A DNA stretch of 64,000 nucleotides from Pegea sp. RAD2-039. Taxonomy: Eukaryota; Chordata; Thaliacea; Salpida; Salpidae. Shown piece after piece: positions 24,440-37,018 of the stretch. Below the pieces are notes generated by a model, which did no database searches, was not told the origin of the DNA, and saw nothing but the letters and a program-made list of their open reading frames with translations. The stretch spans positions 1 to 64,000 of the forward strand of contig JAQGEQ010000380.1 of NCBI GenBank assembly GCA_034620365.1. The letters are read 5' to 3'. Position 1 is the first letter of the stretch, and each line of letters begins with the position of its first letter. A program made the translations under genes and the position numbers.

Positions 24440-25226
24440 ATTGTAAAGAATTTTCTGCTTTTATTTTTTATTGTTAATTGCTTTCTTGAGATTTGTAATA
24501 GAAAATTTAATTCTTACTTTACTTGACAAGGTGCAAATCATGTAAATCACATTAAGTTTATATTTTCAATATTTTTAAGCTGTTCAAATTACAATTTTAT
24601 TTATTTCTCTTGTTTGTATTGAAACATCTTAATTTCCAAAAATTGTAAATTTTTCCGAAAATCTGATATTTTTTTATATTTTTGCTAAATATGTCTTTTA
24701 CTTTGTTACTGTACAAATGTTATTTTTTAAGTTTTCAACCAAAAAGTTTCTCATTTTAATTTTGTAATAAAATTCATATCAAGAAAAATTATAGAAAAAG
24801 GTAGGAAAAAATCTAAACAAAAATTATTGAAAGTTAAATTATAAAAAAAAGCTATTTAAGAAAAGTTTTTAAAATTGTTTCTAATCTTAAAAAGAGTTTG
24901 AAAGATGTAAAAATTATCCGATTATATTTATGGATTGACTTAAGAAGGCTTAGTACACTCTAGATGGTGGTGGAAAATATTCCTCGAGAGTTTTTAGATA
25001 AAAAGTAAACTTAATTCTAGATACAATTGTAAAAAAAAGTCACACATTTTCTTCTCAATTTATCTTTATTAGATTTAAAACCAAATTTGAAATATTTAGA
25101 AATAAAGTTAACTAACTTATAAAATTAAATAAACATGATAATACATAAAAAGTGATAATTGTTGAAAACACAAACATTTCTACTTGATAAAGATTTGATT
25201 AATCGAAAAATATATAATTTAAATAT
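24440..25226. other. intergenic, AT-rich
   Basis: About 0.8 kb between the small plus-strand frame and the 3' end of EFCAB10. No gene or repeat recognised. Confidence 0.5.
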
Positions 25227-25805
25227 TCAAAATGAATCTTTCCAAGTTTTTGAAGCTTTTTCAAATTCTTTTGTTCTACAAATACCAAAAGAAAGTTTTC
25301 ACTAAAAAGTTTTATTTTATAAATTTGTTGAGACTTACGCTTCTTGCAAGAAAGTTTCTTCGTTGATTTGATTAACTTCAGCTCCAGCTGGATATTGATT
25401 AAAGTCAGTTGCCCCAAGCATAGTTAAAACTGTCAGAAAAACATCAAATTATCCTCAAATTGGTTTGTTGAAAATACTAACTGGTTGAAAATTGATTCTT
25501 TGTAATAAATCCGCTTTTGATTGGGTCAACCAGCCGAAAAATTGCTAACAAATTTTCTCGATTAAAAACTGTGGGAAAACCATCTTGGGTTTGTCGAGCT
25601 AAAATCAGCTTTTCAATATGTTTGATCAAAAATTCTTTGGGATCATCTGCAAAAGAATAAATAAAATTAAGAAAAAATTAAGTTGAAAACTGTTTTGATA
25701 GAAACCTGGTTGATTAAATATAAGAAGTGTAGTCATAGATTCAATGAGTTGTAGGATTTTGTGACTTTTTAGATATTGTTGAATTGAATCTTCTTTACTT
25801 GTCAT
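25227..25805 (-). CDS. EFCAB10: EF-hand domain-containing protein 10 (EFCAB10)
   Basis: Assembled from four short exons. Exon 1, from ATG 25805, reads MTSKEDSIQQYLKSHKI and ends ...LLIFNQP, a DPY30/RII-like dimerisation helix pair typical of EFCAB10. Exon 2 reads DDPKEFLIKHIEKLILARQ through FPTVFNRENLLAIFRLVD and GFITKNQF. Exon 3 holds MLGATDFNQYPAGAEVNQI. The last exon ends TKEFEKASKTWKDSF with TGA at 25227-25229. Total is about 135 residues, close to the vertebrate protein, and the exon order follows it. EFCAB10 is associated with motile cilia; the RII-like fold suggests docking to an anchoring protein in the axoneme. Classical Ca2+-ligand positions are not obvious, so calcium binding is doubtful. 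All introns are short, about 50-80 bp. Confidence 0.85.
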
Positions 25806-26352
25806 CTTTAGTGACTTTAACAACTTCAAAAAAACTTTCTTTTATCCACAATTTTATAAAAATACATTTTATATTTAATATTATTTAACCAAGAAGTTAA
25901 AGATAATTTTTTGATCAAATAAAAAAAAAATTATAATAATTTCAAATTATAAATGGTTTATAAATATATAAAATAATTAAATATATAAATCAAAATAATT
26001 TTATTAATTTAATTTAAAAATAAACTTTTATGAAAATTTGTTTTAATTCTATTTAATAACCAAAAGTGTCAACTATATTCAAATAACTGAAACTTGACAA
26101 AAAAATTTCAAATAATTAAAAGAAGATTAAAAAAGCAAAATCTTTATTTAACATTTTTTCATTTACTTTAGAAAAAAATAATTTTAAAATTCATTTTAAA
26201 CTTAACGACAAATTTCTTTACTGATTACTAGCTAATTTGCTGTAGCAACCAAAAGCTATCCTAAAACTGATTTTTAGTGGTAAAAATGGTCAATTTTTAA
26301 AAAGTACTTTTGTAATATTGATTAATTTATTGCAATAAATGCAAATTGGGGT

Positions 26353-26390
26353 GCCTAAAGAGAGCACCTCCCGCTAACACACATTCTCAT
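26353..26390 (-). mobile_element. orphan LINE 3' tail
   Basis: On the minus strand, GAATGTGTGTTAG followed by AGGTGCTCTCTTTAGGC matches the end of the LINE at 22259-23223, where the same positions read GAATGTGTGTTAG, AGGTGCTTTCTTCAGGC. An ATTT repeat lies just 5' of it. This is best explained as a very short 5'-truncated insertion of the same family or a related SINE. Confidence 0.65.
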
Positions 26391-26640
26391 AAATAAATAA
26401 ATAAAAACAAAAAGTTATGAATATATTAAATAGTTTAATAACTTCAAGTGCTTATAGAAGAAATGTTTCGTAAAGTTTATCTTTTGCTCCACAAGCAGAA
26501 CTACAAATATTTTTGATTCAATTTGAGATGTAATTGATGAAATTTTTAACCTAAATAATATTTTCATGATTGGAACAATTCTTTACCAATTCATTTTCAC
26601 CAAATTCTGTTTTAGTTCAACATTTTAACTATAAATCAGA

Positions 26641-26924
26641 TTATAAGTAATTTTGAAAAAAAAATCAATAATTTTCCTGATTTCCTATATCACATACAGT
26701 AAATAAAATAGTTTTATTTATTACAATAAATGCTTGTTGGTTTGTAAACATTAATCCAAATGACCATTTAGCAAGAAGAATTATTTTTGAAATAAGAAAT
26801 TATTAAATTTTGAATAAATATTATATAAGAAGTACAGAATTTTCTGATTTCCAACTATTTTATTTACTATATGTGATATAGGAAGTCAGGAAAATTATTG
26901 ATTTTTTTTCAAAATTACTTATAG
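26641..26924. mobile_element. MITE-like element with about 72-bp terminal inverted repeats
   Basis: The arm at 26641-26712 and the reverse complement of 26853-26924 match at nearly every position (TATAAGTAATTTTG..., then TCCTGA[t/c]TTCCTATATCACATA). They differ at about three sites plus one A-run length change. The 140-bp centre is AT-rich with no coding capacity. A TA at each outer edge is compatible with a TA target duplication as left by Tc1/mariner-type transposases. No transposase is present. Confidence 0.8.
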
Positions 26925-27509
26925 TTTTTTTATAGTTTAACAAAGCATTTATAAGGTGTGAAAGTCGATATCTAGGTAAAAGGTTGAGTTTGTATGATCA
27001 GTTTTTCGGGATCTTTTCAGATAGAAATTGTAACCCAATTAAAAAATTGAATTTTTTAAACGAATAATTTCATGACAGTTATTTTCTAGCAGAATCATTT
27101 AACAAATGTTGAATTTAAACAATTAGGGTTTGTGAACACAGATTGACTATCGATGAGAATTGGAAATATGTTTTTCGTTCAGCTGCATGTTTTCTCAACA
27201 AAAGTAAACTTAAAGGTTAACTACTTTGTAGGTTAACAAACAGATATAAACTTTTAGAAGTTAGCAGCCTAAAATCTAATTGAGTAAGATAGAGAAGTGA
27301 TTTTAAAGGACTTTTTAATGCCTATGAGAAAATTTGATTTGTCTTTCAATTTCTGAGCTCAATTGTAGTTTATATAAGATTCGTTAAAAGTTCACCTATA
27401 GTTCATTAAATTATATTGAAAGTGAAATATCTAGTTTTTTATATAAACTGTCGAAAATAGAAGTTAATTTGACTTTCAAACAGCTTTAAGAAGTTTATAT
27501 GAGCAGAAA

Positions 27510-29587
27510 ATGCCCAAAACAATATTTTTGTTAGAAATTTTCCTCATCCTTTTGATGAGCGACAATTTAAAGCCGTCACTTGCATCTTACAAAAGTAAAT
27601 CTTATATCAGATAAAAGATCAAAAGAATCAATCAGTTGATGTTCAGGTCAATGTATCAACGAAGAAGGACATGTCAATCATGGAGCTCTTTATCCAGTCC
27701 CTGGAGATTGCACCAAATTTTACCAATGTGACGCGATTGGTTCGCTCTCTCGATTAAATTAGGCTTTTTTGATTTGATGTTTAATAGGAGTTGCTCATGA
27801 GTTTGATTGTCCTCAAGGCTTAGTTTTTAATCCTTTAATAGATGTTTGTGATTGGCCACATAATGTTGTCGATTGTGGATCTGAAAGTTCGTCACCTTCA
27901 GGTCATTTTTTAAATGATTTGAAAATTGGCAAATTTTTTTTTCATCTTGCAGCCTCAAATGATATTTGTTACGACGTGGACGACAATCAAACTACTTTCT
28001 TCAACGCTTCCACTTGTAAATATTTGCGATGTAAAGACGGTAATTCCTTCTAATATAACCAGAAACAACAATAATTACTCTAATGAAGGAGCATCCCAGG
28101 AAATTGTTTGTCCAAATGAAATGGTTTATGACCCAAAGCTAGGCTTTTGTGTTTGGTCCAAAAATGTATCTGTTTGTGAGCCAGATCCAAACCAAAAAGA
28201 TCCAATTTTAATTCCTTCGTTAAACTGTGAAGAAGATAATAAAAAAAATTTGACTGAAGAATTTTGTCAAAGTAACTCTGAGCAAAATAAGACAGGTAAA
28301 AAAATTTAGAAATTTTATCTAGATGTAAAAAGTGATTTTCAGGCAAATCTTTCATTGGTTTTGTAATTGATGAAAGTGGCTCAATGAAAAATGAAGTTGA
28401 AGGAGTGAAGGAATGGTTGAATGGTTGTGTAAATGGTTCTTACAGTGAATGTGCTTCAGCACCAACTGGTGGTTGGTTACTTGGAACATTTAGTGACCCA
28501 GGTTTGCTTCAAATCAACAAAATGTTAAAAATTTGAAAACTAATGAAGATTTTTATAGATGTTGGTGACGTGATCGGCCCAACAACGGACTTACAACAAA
28601 TTGTTGTCTCCATCAAGTCTTTAGACCCAAATGGTGGTGGTGATTGCCCAGAAAAAGCTTTTGCCGGTGTTTTGGTTGGTTACCATATAAATAATTCCAA
28701 TACCAATATGAATTGAAACGATCGAAATACAATTTGGTAAAAGTTCAGATTAAACTTTTTTAAACTTCAAATTCTTTAGAATGTTGTCTCAGCTGTTGAA
28801 GACCAGAACAGTGGATGCAAAATTTTTTTCATATCCGACGCTATCCCAAATGATGATTCAATTTTTGAAAATGTAGAAAAAGCTTTCGTCCAAAAAGGTT
28901 TTTTATTATTTTATTTATTTTAAGTCATCGAAATTCGATTAAAATAATTTTTAGGATGTCAATTTGTTCCGATATTAACTGGATGTTGCGGAGAATGTAA
29001 TAATCCCTGTGAGTCTGTTGATGATGAATATTGTGCCAACAAAGTCTTTGACTCAACCACATATTCATCAGATAAGAAAAAAGGTTTGAAGAACTTCCAA
29101 TGTAATTAGAACAAATAACAAATATCAAAAAGACAATTCAAATAAAAAAATTTAACTAGAAAATTTCGATTAAAATGTTTAAAAATTCTGCTTTGAATGA
29201 TATAAAAGATAAAAAGTTGGAACAATAACATTCTCAAATCGATCAGATTTATCTCGAGAAGAAAAATATTATATCTTGGCATCTGAAACTAATGGAGCGA
29301 TCCATATCACTGATAAACCGAAAACTTCCAGAATTTTTTACAATTTCCTTCAGAACCAAATTAAATTAGGTGAGTCAAGATCGAAATCTTATTTGATGGC
29401 GATGAAATTTTCTTGCAGGGTTTTGTTCATCAAATTTAATTGCTGGTCCTCTACCAAACGGATTTCAAAATGAAAAAGAGGTAAATAAAAACTAATATAA
29501 GAAGAAGCGGAAACAAACAAATGTTTTTAGTGCCTTGCTTCAAATTCATGTTGGGATGTTTCAACAGCTTCTTGCTATTGTTCTTAA
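27510..29587 (+). CDS. secreted protein with two chitin-binding type-2 domains and a VWA domain
   Basis: Starts MPKTIFLLEIFLILLM, a signal peptide, in a short first exon. The next exons encode a peritrophin-A/CBM14 domain (GALYPVPGDCTKFYQCD, then FDCPQGLVFNPLIDVCDWP). A second follows (CKYLRCKDG joined over a 49-bp intron at 28040-28088 to QEIVCPNEMVYDPKLGFC). A VWA domain starts at about 28344: FVIDESGSM (MIDAS DxSGS), then TFSDP, GGGDCPEKAF and IFFISDAIPNDD. The GGGDCPE signature and spacing resemble the VWA of hemicentin/VWA7 rather than integrin or matrilin type. A Cys-rich tail ends near CWDVSTASCYCS, stop 29587. It is probably an extracellular matrix or mucus/cuticle component, perhaps immune, binding chitin-like glycans. 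At least nine exons; one exon near 29.05-29.22 kb is uncertain. Confidence 0.83.
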
Positions 29588-29589
29588 AG

Positions 29590-31263
29590 TTGGTTTATCT
29601 GAATTTAAATAAGTATTCTTGCTTCAAAATTTATTGAATTTAAGGAATATGATTTCGGAAACATTAATTAAACAAAACGCTTCAAATTTATAATTGAACA
29701 TTTAATTTTTGAACAAAATACGATTTTAATCAATTCTTCTCTTGCAATAAAAAGCTTTAAGAGAACTTTGTATTCATTTTTTGCAGAAAAAAAAAATAAA
29801 GAAAAGATTTTTTTGAAATAATGAATAAAATTGAATCGACAATTTTTATTGATTTGAAATTGTATTAAGAATGAAATACTTTTTATCTTGTTGAAAATAA
29901 AATTTGTTATTTCCTCTGAGCTTATTTTTCCCCAAAAAGTTTTATTAAGGATTCTAATAAATTAGAGATCAGATAATAAAAAGATTTCTTGAAGCCTAAA
30001 AATCTTTTTAGTGATGTTTGTTAGATGACACAAAATGAAGTTTCTCAAATCAATTTTAGATAATTCATCAATGTCAGTTACTTTATAAAGTAGTACAACA
30101 AGAATATTATATAACATATTTACATAAAATTTCGATAATATAAAAAGAAGACAGTTTAGAATTGACAATCGTGGTAATATTAAAACTTGAGCTTGAACAA
30201 TACTCCCACATTATAACTAATTAATACAAAATGATGAAATTAAATTTATTCAGTATTAACGTTAATTGATATTTAAACCAAATTGATTAAAAATTAATAG
30301 GATATAAAGAAAACTTAAGAGCTAAAAATAAATGCCTTGCCACATAAACTCAAGAACAGAATAGGCCAATCAGCAAATGTTTACTAATTTGATCTTTACT
30401 AATTTTCATGATTTATTTGATACGGAACTTATAGAATTACAAATTATTCATGAATTTTTCAAGTTAATTGTGATTGAAAAACAATTAATTTAACTTAAAT
30501 AGTTAAAAAGTCTGTAAAAAGTATATTAAATTTTCTTATGAATCCAATGTTGGTTTCAATTTTGTGTTTATTTAATTTAGTTTTTTTTATTTTAACTTGT
30601 TGCTCAACACCCATAATTTAATAAATTGTGTATGACATGTTTAGCTTGAAATAAGTTGAAATTTTTATTTTTAATTCTTTTGACAACTTGAAGTAATTAA
30701 ATAAATAAAATTTTTGAATCTATTCATATTTTGATTAAAGTATTTTTTAGTTTAACATTAAATTTTTCATTAAGCTGATTCTTATAACAAATTTTTAAAG
30801 AATTCTTACCTGTTAATAATTAACTTATTATTTAGTTATGTTATTTATAATTAATTATAATTGTTATTTATAGTCAATTTTATAAACCTAATTTGAAAAC
30901 AGTTTTATTATAACTTTTTTTAGAATTTTATCTAAACATGTTATACACTTTAACTTTTTATATTTTCTGAACTATAAATATATAAAAGGTATTTTGTGAA
31001 AAATTTATTTGTTGTTCAACTTTAGAAAGTTCAATTGATTAAATTATAATTTAAATTTATTTAATAGTTTTAATTTCAGTAGATTTATATTTCAATTTTG
31101 TTTTAAAAGTTGCAAATCAAATATTTGGATTATTTTAAAGTGTTGAGCTTATGACAGTTAAATGTAAACAAATTAATGCTTTGTCATCAGTTTCTAGAAA
31201 TTTAAGCATATAAAGAAAGCTTCTGTAGCTGACAAATTATTATTTTTTTCATTTTTTTGAAAA
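29590..31263. other. intergenic, AT-rich
   Basis: About 1.7 kb with no recognisable gene. It contains the 3' flank of the chitin-binding/VWA gene and presumably the COMT promoter. A pyrimidine-AG motif (ttttaatttcag) near 31080 might be a 5' UTR acceptor. Confidence 0.5.
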
Positions 31264-31926
31264 ATGTCTGTGCCAAGAACCAATGAAAGAAGTGATCCGT
31301 TTGAGTATTTAGAACATGTTAAAGCAAATGCAGTTAGGGGTGATGTTACTAATGTTATAGATGTAATAGATAATTATTGTTGGAATAAAGCTTGGCATAT
31401 GAATGTAGGAGATGTTAAAGGTAAACTTCTAGATTTATTCTTACAAGAAAAGAAACCAAAATATGCTTTAGAGCTTGGAAGTTATTTAGGATATAGTGGT
31501 TTACGAATTGCACGTCAATTAAATGAAGGTTCAAAACTGTTTACTTTAGAAGTAAATCCACAATCCGCAGAAATTGCCAACGAAATTTATCAGTTTGCTG
31601 AAGTCCACCAAAAAGTCACTTTACTTATTGGTGATTCAGAAGAAACTTTAAAAACAATTAAACAAAATGCAGAAGTTGAAGCTTTCGATTTTGTTTTTAT
31701 TGATCATTGGAAAGATTTATACAAAAGAGATTTGATTCTTCTGGAAAATTTGCAATTAATCAAAGCTGGAAGTGTGATTGTCGCTGACAACACTATTTAT
31801 CCTGGTTGTCCTGACTACCTTCAATATATTCGAAGCCACCGGAGGTTTAAAAGTGAAAGTTTTTTGTCAAAACTTGAATATAGTGATCAAGAAGATGCTT
31901 TAGAGAAATCTGTTTATTTGGGTTAA
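31264..31926 (+). CDS. COMT: catechol O-methyltransferase-like protein, intronless
   Basis: Uninterrupted 220-residue frame, ATG 31264 to TAA 31926. It aligns over its whole length with soluble COMT: MNVGDVKGKLLD at about 46-57, the SAM-binding motif ELGSYLGYS (70-78), TLEVNP (94-99), metal ligands in FIDHWKD (Asp147, catalytic Lys150) and VIVADN (Asp175, Asn176). The predicted reaction is Mg2+- and SAM-dependent methylation of catechols such as dopamine or plant-type catechols. No signal anchor precedes it, so it is cytosolic. Vertebrate COMT genes have several coding introns. The absence of any here, in a region of intron-dense genes, suggests retroposition or wholesale intron loss. It could be a COMT-domain paralogue rather than the strict orthologue. 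Confidence 0.92.
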   Translation: MSVPRTNERSDPFEYLEHVKANAVRGDVTNVIDVIDNYCWNKAWHMNVGDVKGKLLDLFLQEKKPKYALELGSYLGYSGLRIARQLNEGSKLFTLEVNPQSAEIANEIYQFAEVHQKVTLLIGDSEETLKTIKQNAEVEAFDFVFIDHWKDLYKRDLILLENLQLIKAGSVIVADNTIYPGCPDYLQYIRSHRRFKSESFLSKLEYSDQEDALEKSVYLG

Positions 31927-31929
31927 AAC

Positions 31930-34900
31930 TCTTGATGATGATAAACTTGTAAATAGAAAAATTAAATCTGATTTTGTTTGTAATCATATGTATTTAGAAA
32001 CTAAATAAAAATTTTAATGATGACATCATAAAAAAGACTAATTTGTACTTTTTAAAATATGTTTTTGAGGTAAAATTTGAAACTGATTATTAGAATACAA
32101 CAGTGAGCTGTTGAAAATTACAAATTTTTCAAATAATATTTCTCACCTAGCTGTGAACTAGTAGTTATCAGCTAAAATTTAGTTTCAAATCTAACCGCAA
32201 ACCTAATATCTAAAATTAAAGATAAATCCAGCTTTAAAAATTTTCGAAAAAGTTTTACAAACAGTCTAAAATCTAAGATTTATTTTATTGAAAATTGTTA
32301 ACTTCATCTTTTTAAAAAAAGCCACTTTAAATCTTAAACTTACCAAATTGTCTAATTCAAAAAATTTATTCAAATATAGATATTAAAAGTGTTCAATTTG
32401 TAAATATTTTATTCAAGTATTTTTAATTTTCAAAAATAAGTTGTAAAAAAAGCACGAAAAAACTAATAATTATCTTAACTATCAAAAACAGTTTCTTGTT
32501 TTTGTTTAAATAGTTCTTCTCTACCAGAAGATTAATTAATTATTAATTTTTATAATTTAATTATAGAAACTTTCCAAACCTGTTTACTATAAGCTTTTCT
32601 AAATGTTAGAAAGTGGTTAGAGCTTTGTTTGGACTTATATGGCTGCTGATTTAAAATACAAAAAGTAAAGTTATTTCTAGATTGTATCAAAAAAAATTTC
32701 AAATAAATGAATCTTCTAATTGTAGATGTATTTTTGTTTCAAGTTTTTATATATATATTATTTATTTTATTTCAATAGAAAAATATGTAAACGATATTTC
32801 AAACTTTGAATAATTAGATTATAGAATTGTTAAAAAACAATATTATTAGTATTAGTTTGTTGTCTCGTACAAAACAAAGAAATATTTTGTCAGATTAAAG
32901 TAACAAACTAACAATTGTTTTGACTGTTATTTATACCAAATATAATTCAATTAAAATCTTTCTAGATAACTTTAAAAAACTGACTTTAATGCATAATTAC
33001 AATTTCTAGAAATAAACTAATTAAAATTATAAAATTGCAAATTATTTTATTGTAATTCCTATCAATTATTCTTAATAATTATTTGTAAAAACTTACAAAC
33101 TAAGGAATAATGAAAAAATCGAAAAAGCTGCTGATATTGTAACAAAAAAACTAGCAAATTTTGAACTTAGAAGTTAATAGCTCGGTTTGAATAACTTTTT
33201 TAATAAATTGAAATATCGATTACAAGATAAACTATTTTCAACAAAATTACGCAATTTAAGTTTTTGCTTGTTGAAGTTCAGTTGTTAAGTTTAAAAATAG
33301 AAGCAGACTCAAATATATCAACTGTTCCTGAATAGTGCACAAGAAAAAATAAATTTTGATTGGCGATATTTGAGAAAGTTTGTTTACTGATTGCCGAGTT
33401 GAAAATATTTAGAAATTTCAGCCGATTTAGCATTTAGCTTTCTTTAAGTCAATTATTTCTTCAGCAATTTGTAACTAAAAATAATTAAACTTTTTCAATA
33501 TAATGATTGTTTAAACAAAAACATAAAAGTATTTTATACTAGTTTAACATTTAAGTATAGATTTACTTTATATCTACTTTCTATTGTACAAATTAAATTA
33601 TTTTTTTGCAAGTTTATTAGTCAAATATAAAAGCTGAATTTGCAAACAGCTTAAATCTAAAATCAAAAAAATTAGTTAAAAGATAATCCTGCAAATAGTT
33701 GCGATCTTTTTAAAGTAATTAAATTTTTCAAAGTAATTAAATCATTCCAATTTAATAAAAAGTAAACTAAAGTTTATCTGAGGATTTAAAAGATTGTTAC
33801 AACGAATTTTTGATTAATTTGAGAAACTGATTTTTTTACTTAATGAATTTAATTTTTGTTCCAAATTTACTGATTAATTATAAACTTAAAAATGTCCTTA
33901 TTTCAGTTTTTCATCTTTTTAACTTTAGGAAAGTATAAAAACGAATTAAAACCACCAAAGAGCTGTTTAATTGGTTTATTAGGATTTATTTGATTTGATT
34001 TGAAATTAAATTTTATTTAAATCGTATTTATTTTGTTTCAATAACTTTGAATAACTTTTTTGTTCAACTGACTGATTGCGCCACAAAAATTCAATTAAAA
34101 GTTTCTAAACTTTCGAGTTAATAAAAATAAAATGAAGAAAAGACTTCGAAAAAGTTTGTATCCTGCCTTCGATTTATCTAAACGTTTATATTCTGTAAAA
34201 GTTGTTTGATTGACTGATCAAAATAAGGCAATCATTTAAATTAATTTTTTCGTTTTTTTTTCTCTGCTGTCATTTTGTAAGATTCGAATATTTGTTATTA
34301 TTTAAGAAGCTTTCAGTATTTCGATGAAAGCTTGTTTTGATTTCAATGAAAAGTAAATTAGCCCTAAAGCTACATCTCGTTTACAACAAAATAATTAAAT
34401 GAAATCGTTTAAAACTTTAGTTTTTAAATTTAATCAGTTTATATGAAGTCAGTAAAATAATTCTATTGAGATTTATGATTAAATATTGTTAAAATCAACT
34501 TAATTCATTGATAAGAAAGATTGACTGTTTAGATTTTAGAACAGTTCCAACATTCAGAATACTTATTTCAGGAACATAGCAGAACCAGAACAGCTTAAAT
34601 CTCGAAAGTAAATCAAACTAAGTCAATTTTGCAAAAAATCTTTTTAATGACTGAATCTATAAAAATATGATTTAGAAGAGATTAACAAACAAGCTTTGTT
34701 TTTAATCGTTTTCTCGCTGCCTTCGGTAGTAAGGAAGATAAAAGTTTTATTTTTATAAAGAGTTTATTTATCAAGATAAAAAAGCAACAACACAAAAAAA
34801 TTTTCACAAAATATCTACAACTAACAACTTTCGCTAATTTTTAAAAGATGGTTTTTAGAACAGTGTTTCAAAACCATCTAATAATTAAGTTAAAGTTTTT

Positions 34901-37018
34901 ACCAGAAATCTTTCTGACTTTAATTGTTTAAGTTTAAGCAGACTTGAAACCTGTTTATTTGTTTAAGGTTTCTGTGAAACATCATTTTAGTACAAGTAGT
35001 TTAATTTTCAAAGTTTTCTACAAATATTTTAAAGGTTTGTTTATGTAAGTTGTAAATATTTTCTTAAGGTTATCTAAAATGAAAAAAAGTTATTTTGATA
35101 TTATTCAATTGATAAGTATTGAGAAAAATTGACAAAACGTTTTCAATTTGTGAAAAGTAATTTTTGTATTGTTGTTTCAGTCGATAGTTTCTAAACTTTC
35201 TTTCGCAAAATTTCGTTGAAAAAATTATTTAACTCTCATGTTGAAATGATTTCTTGATATAAGTAAATTTGCGTTGTTTAAAATTTCGTCTAATCTTTTG
35301 GTTTGAAGAAATTGTTTTCAAATCTAAAATTTAAAAAGTAGATGTATAACTGAAATAATTTTAAATTTTATTTGTACAAATTCTGTTTTATTTTGAACTT
35401 CCTTTACTAATTCGTTCTTAATAGAATATAAGAAATATAATGAAGAACTTAAATTATAATATTTATTGTGAAATATTGTTGGAATTAGCCTTTAAGTGAA
35501 AAACTGTGAAAATATTTTAAGTAAATTATGAATTCAGTTATAATTAGTTTTGAAAAGTTCAAATAAATCCACTTCTGCATGACCATCGAACTTCAAATCA
35601 GCGAAAATTTCCAGCATATGATAATTAACATTTTTTTTTATTCATTTCTTCCAACATTTTGTTGCAGACTTAATTAATCATTATCAGTTTTGCTTCAATA
35701 ATCTTTTAAAGGTTTTAACCAAGAAAAAATAAATTTTCTCAATTCTTTGAGATTCCTAAAACTTCTGAAATCCAACTTTGATTGCTCATTAAACAGACAA
35801 TTTATTAAGTTTTCAACAACTGTTTGAATATTTAGACAATTTAGACAAATTGCGTAGCTATAAAAAAATATAAATAATTTGATATTAGCTTCTATATCTC
35901 AAATAGAAATCTATTTTTTATTTCATTTTTCCAACTTTGTTTATCAAAATTTAAACAATTTATTTTAATAACTTTTGTTTAAAAATTAAACTAAAATAAT
36001 TTAATAGTTTAAAAATAGTTTAATTGTTAAACTAGATGTCCATATTTAAAGGTCCAATGATTTGGAACAAATAAAAGATGGTAGCAACGATCAGGGAACA
36101 GATTTGTAAATTTTTTCGTTGTCTTAAAATATATTTTAGGTTGAAATTTTTACAAACTTTATTTAATAAAAATAAATTAAAAAAAGTTTTATAAAAAGTG
36201 CAAATTTTCAAATTAACATTTTCATCAAGTTACTTCAATAAATCCTCAATTCGACAATTTAGAAAACTAGTTGTAAAGATTTTCTAAATCCAATTTCTCA
36301 ACAATTCTTAGTTTGTAGAAAGTTTGAACTTGCTAACTGTCAAATGTGAAATGGTCGTTGCTACCGCTAGTGGTAAATGTTGTTGATATAAACTAACTTG
36401 TGGTTGACAAGTTGATTGACAATTGCTGATTAATGGTCCTTTCAGTAGCAAAACCAAAGTGGGTAGACAGGTTAAATGCTATTAACAAGTTAGCAATAGA
36501 TTTAGTAGTGACGTTAACATTTCTTAGATTTCTTCTTTAAAACCTTCTTCTATATTCTCTCTGAGGCTTTTTATTAATCAGTTTATTTTCAGCTCAGAGT
36601 ATTTTGTTCAGCCCCTGCTGTAGAATATCAGATAATAGATAAGTTTATAGAATGTCAGCTTGTTTGTCTGTCTTTACAACATTTATTATTTAGTGTTTGA
36701 ATAAGACTAGCAACAGTTTTTAAATTAAATCGATTTGTTTTATACTTTTGTTGATAATTGGATTTCAGATTTAGTTTTAAACAGATTAAGTTTTTTATAT
36801 AATTATTAGATACAAATTTCCTGATTTTAACAAATTGTTGCAAATTCTGTGTTTTGTAAATCTGCTTTCAGAAGATTCGACTTCCAATTTCGTAATTAAT
36901 TGTTACTTAAATTTTCATTAGACTTTTTCGGAACCAACTAATTAATCATTTGTACGATTAAATTAAAACTTTTTCACTTTTCGCTTTTCAGATATTTTTA
37001 CATCCAATTAATTTTCAG
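31930..37018. other. 5-kb gene-poor AT-rich stretch
   Basis: No coding sequence recognised on either strand. Sequence is dominated by A/T runs. It may hold the first, non-homologous exon and a long first intron of the matrilin-like gene, because that gene's signal-peptide exon begins at an acceptor (37018) with no ATG in frame. A 14-bp inverted repeat (GGTAGCAACGA core) pairs 36092-36102 region with 36357-36367 region. Confidence 0.5.

Larger units (their letters stand above)
25830..27500. other. intergenic region with transposon remains
   Basis: Between EFCAB10 and the chitin-binding/VWA gene. It contains a LINE 3' tail (26353-26386) and a MITE-like inverted-repeat element (26641-26924), described separately. 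Nothing coding is recognised in the rest. Confidence 0.6.

Noticed and set aside
28030-28090. Frameshift in the chitin-binding gene
   Set aside because: A 49-bp intron at 28040-28088 restores the CBM14 sequence exactly.
28080-28355. Minus-strand 91-codon frame
   Set aside because: Antisense to the second chitin-binding domain exon.
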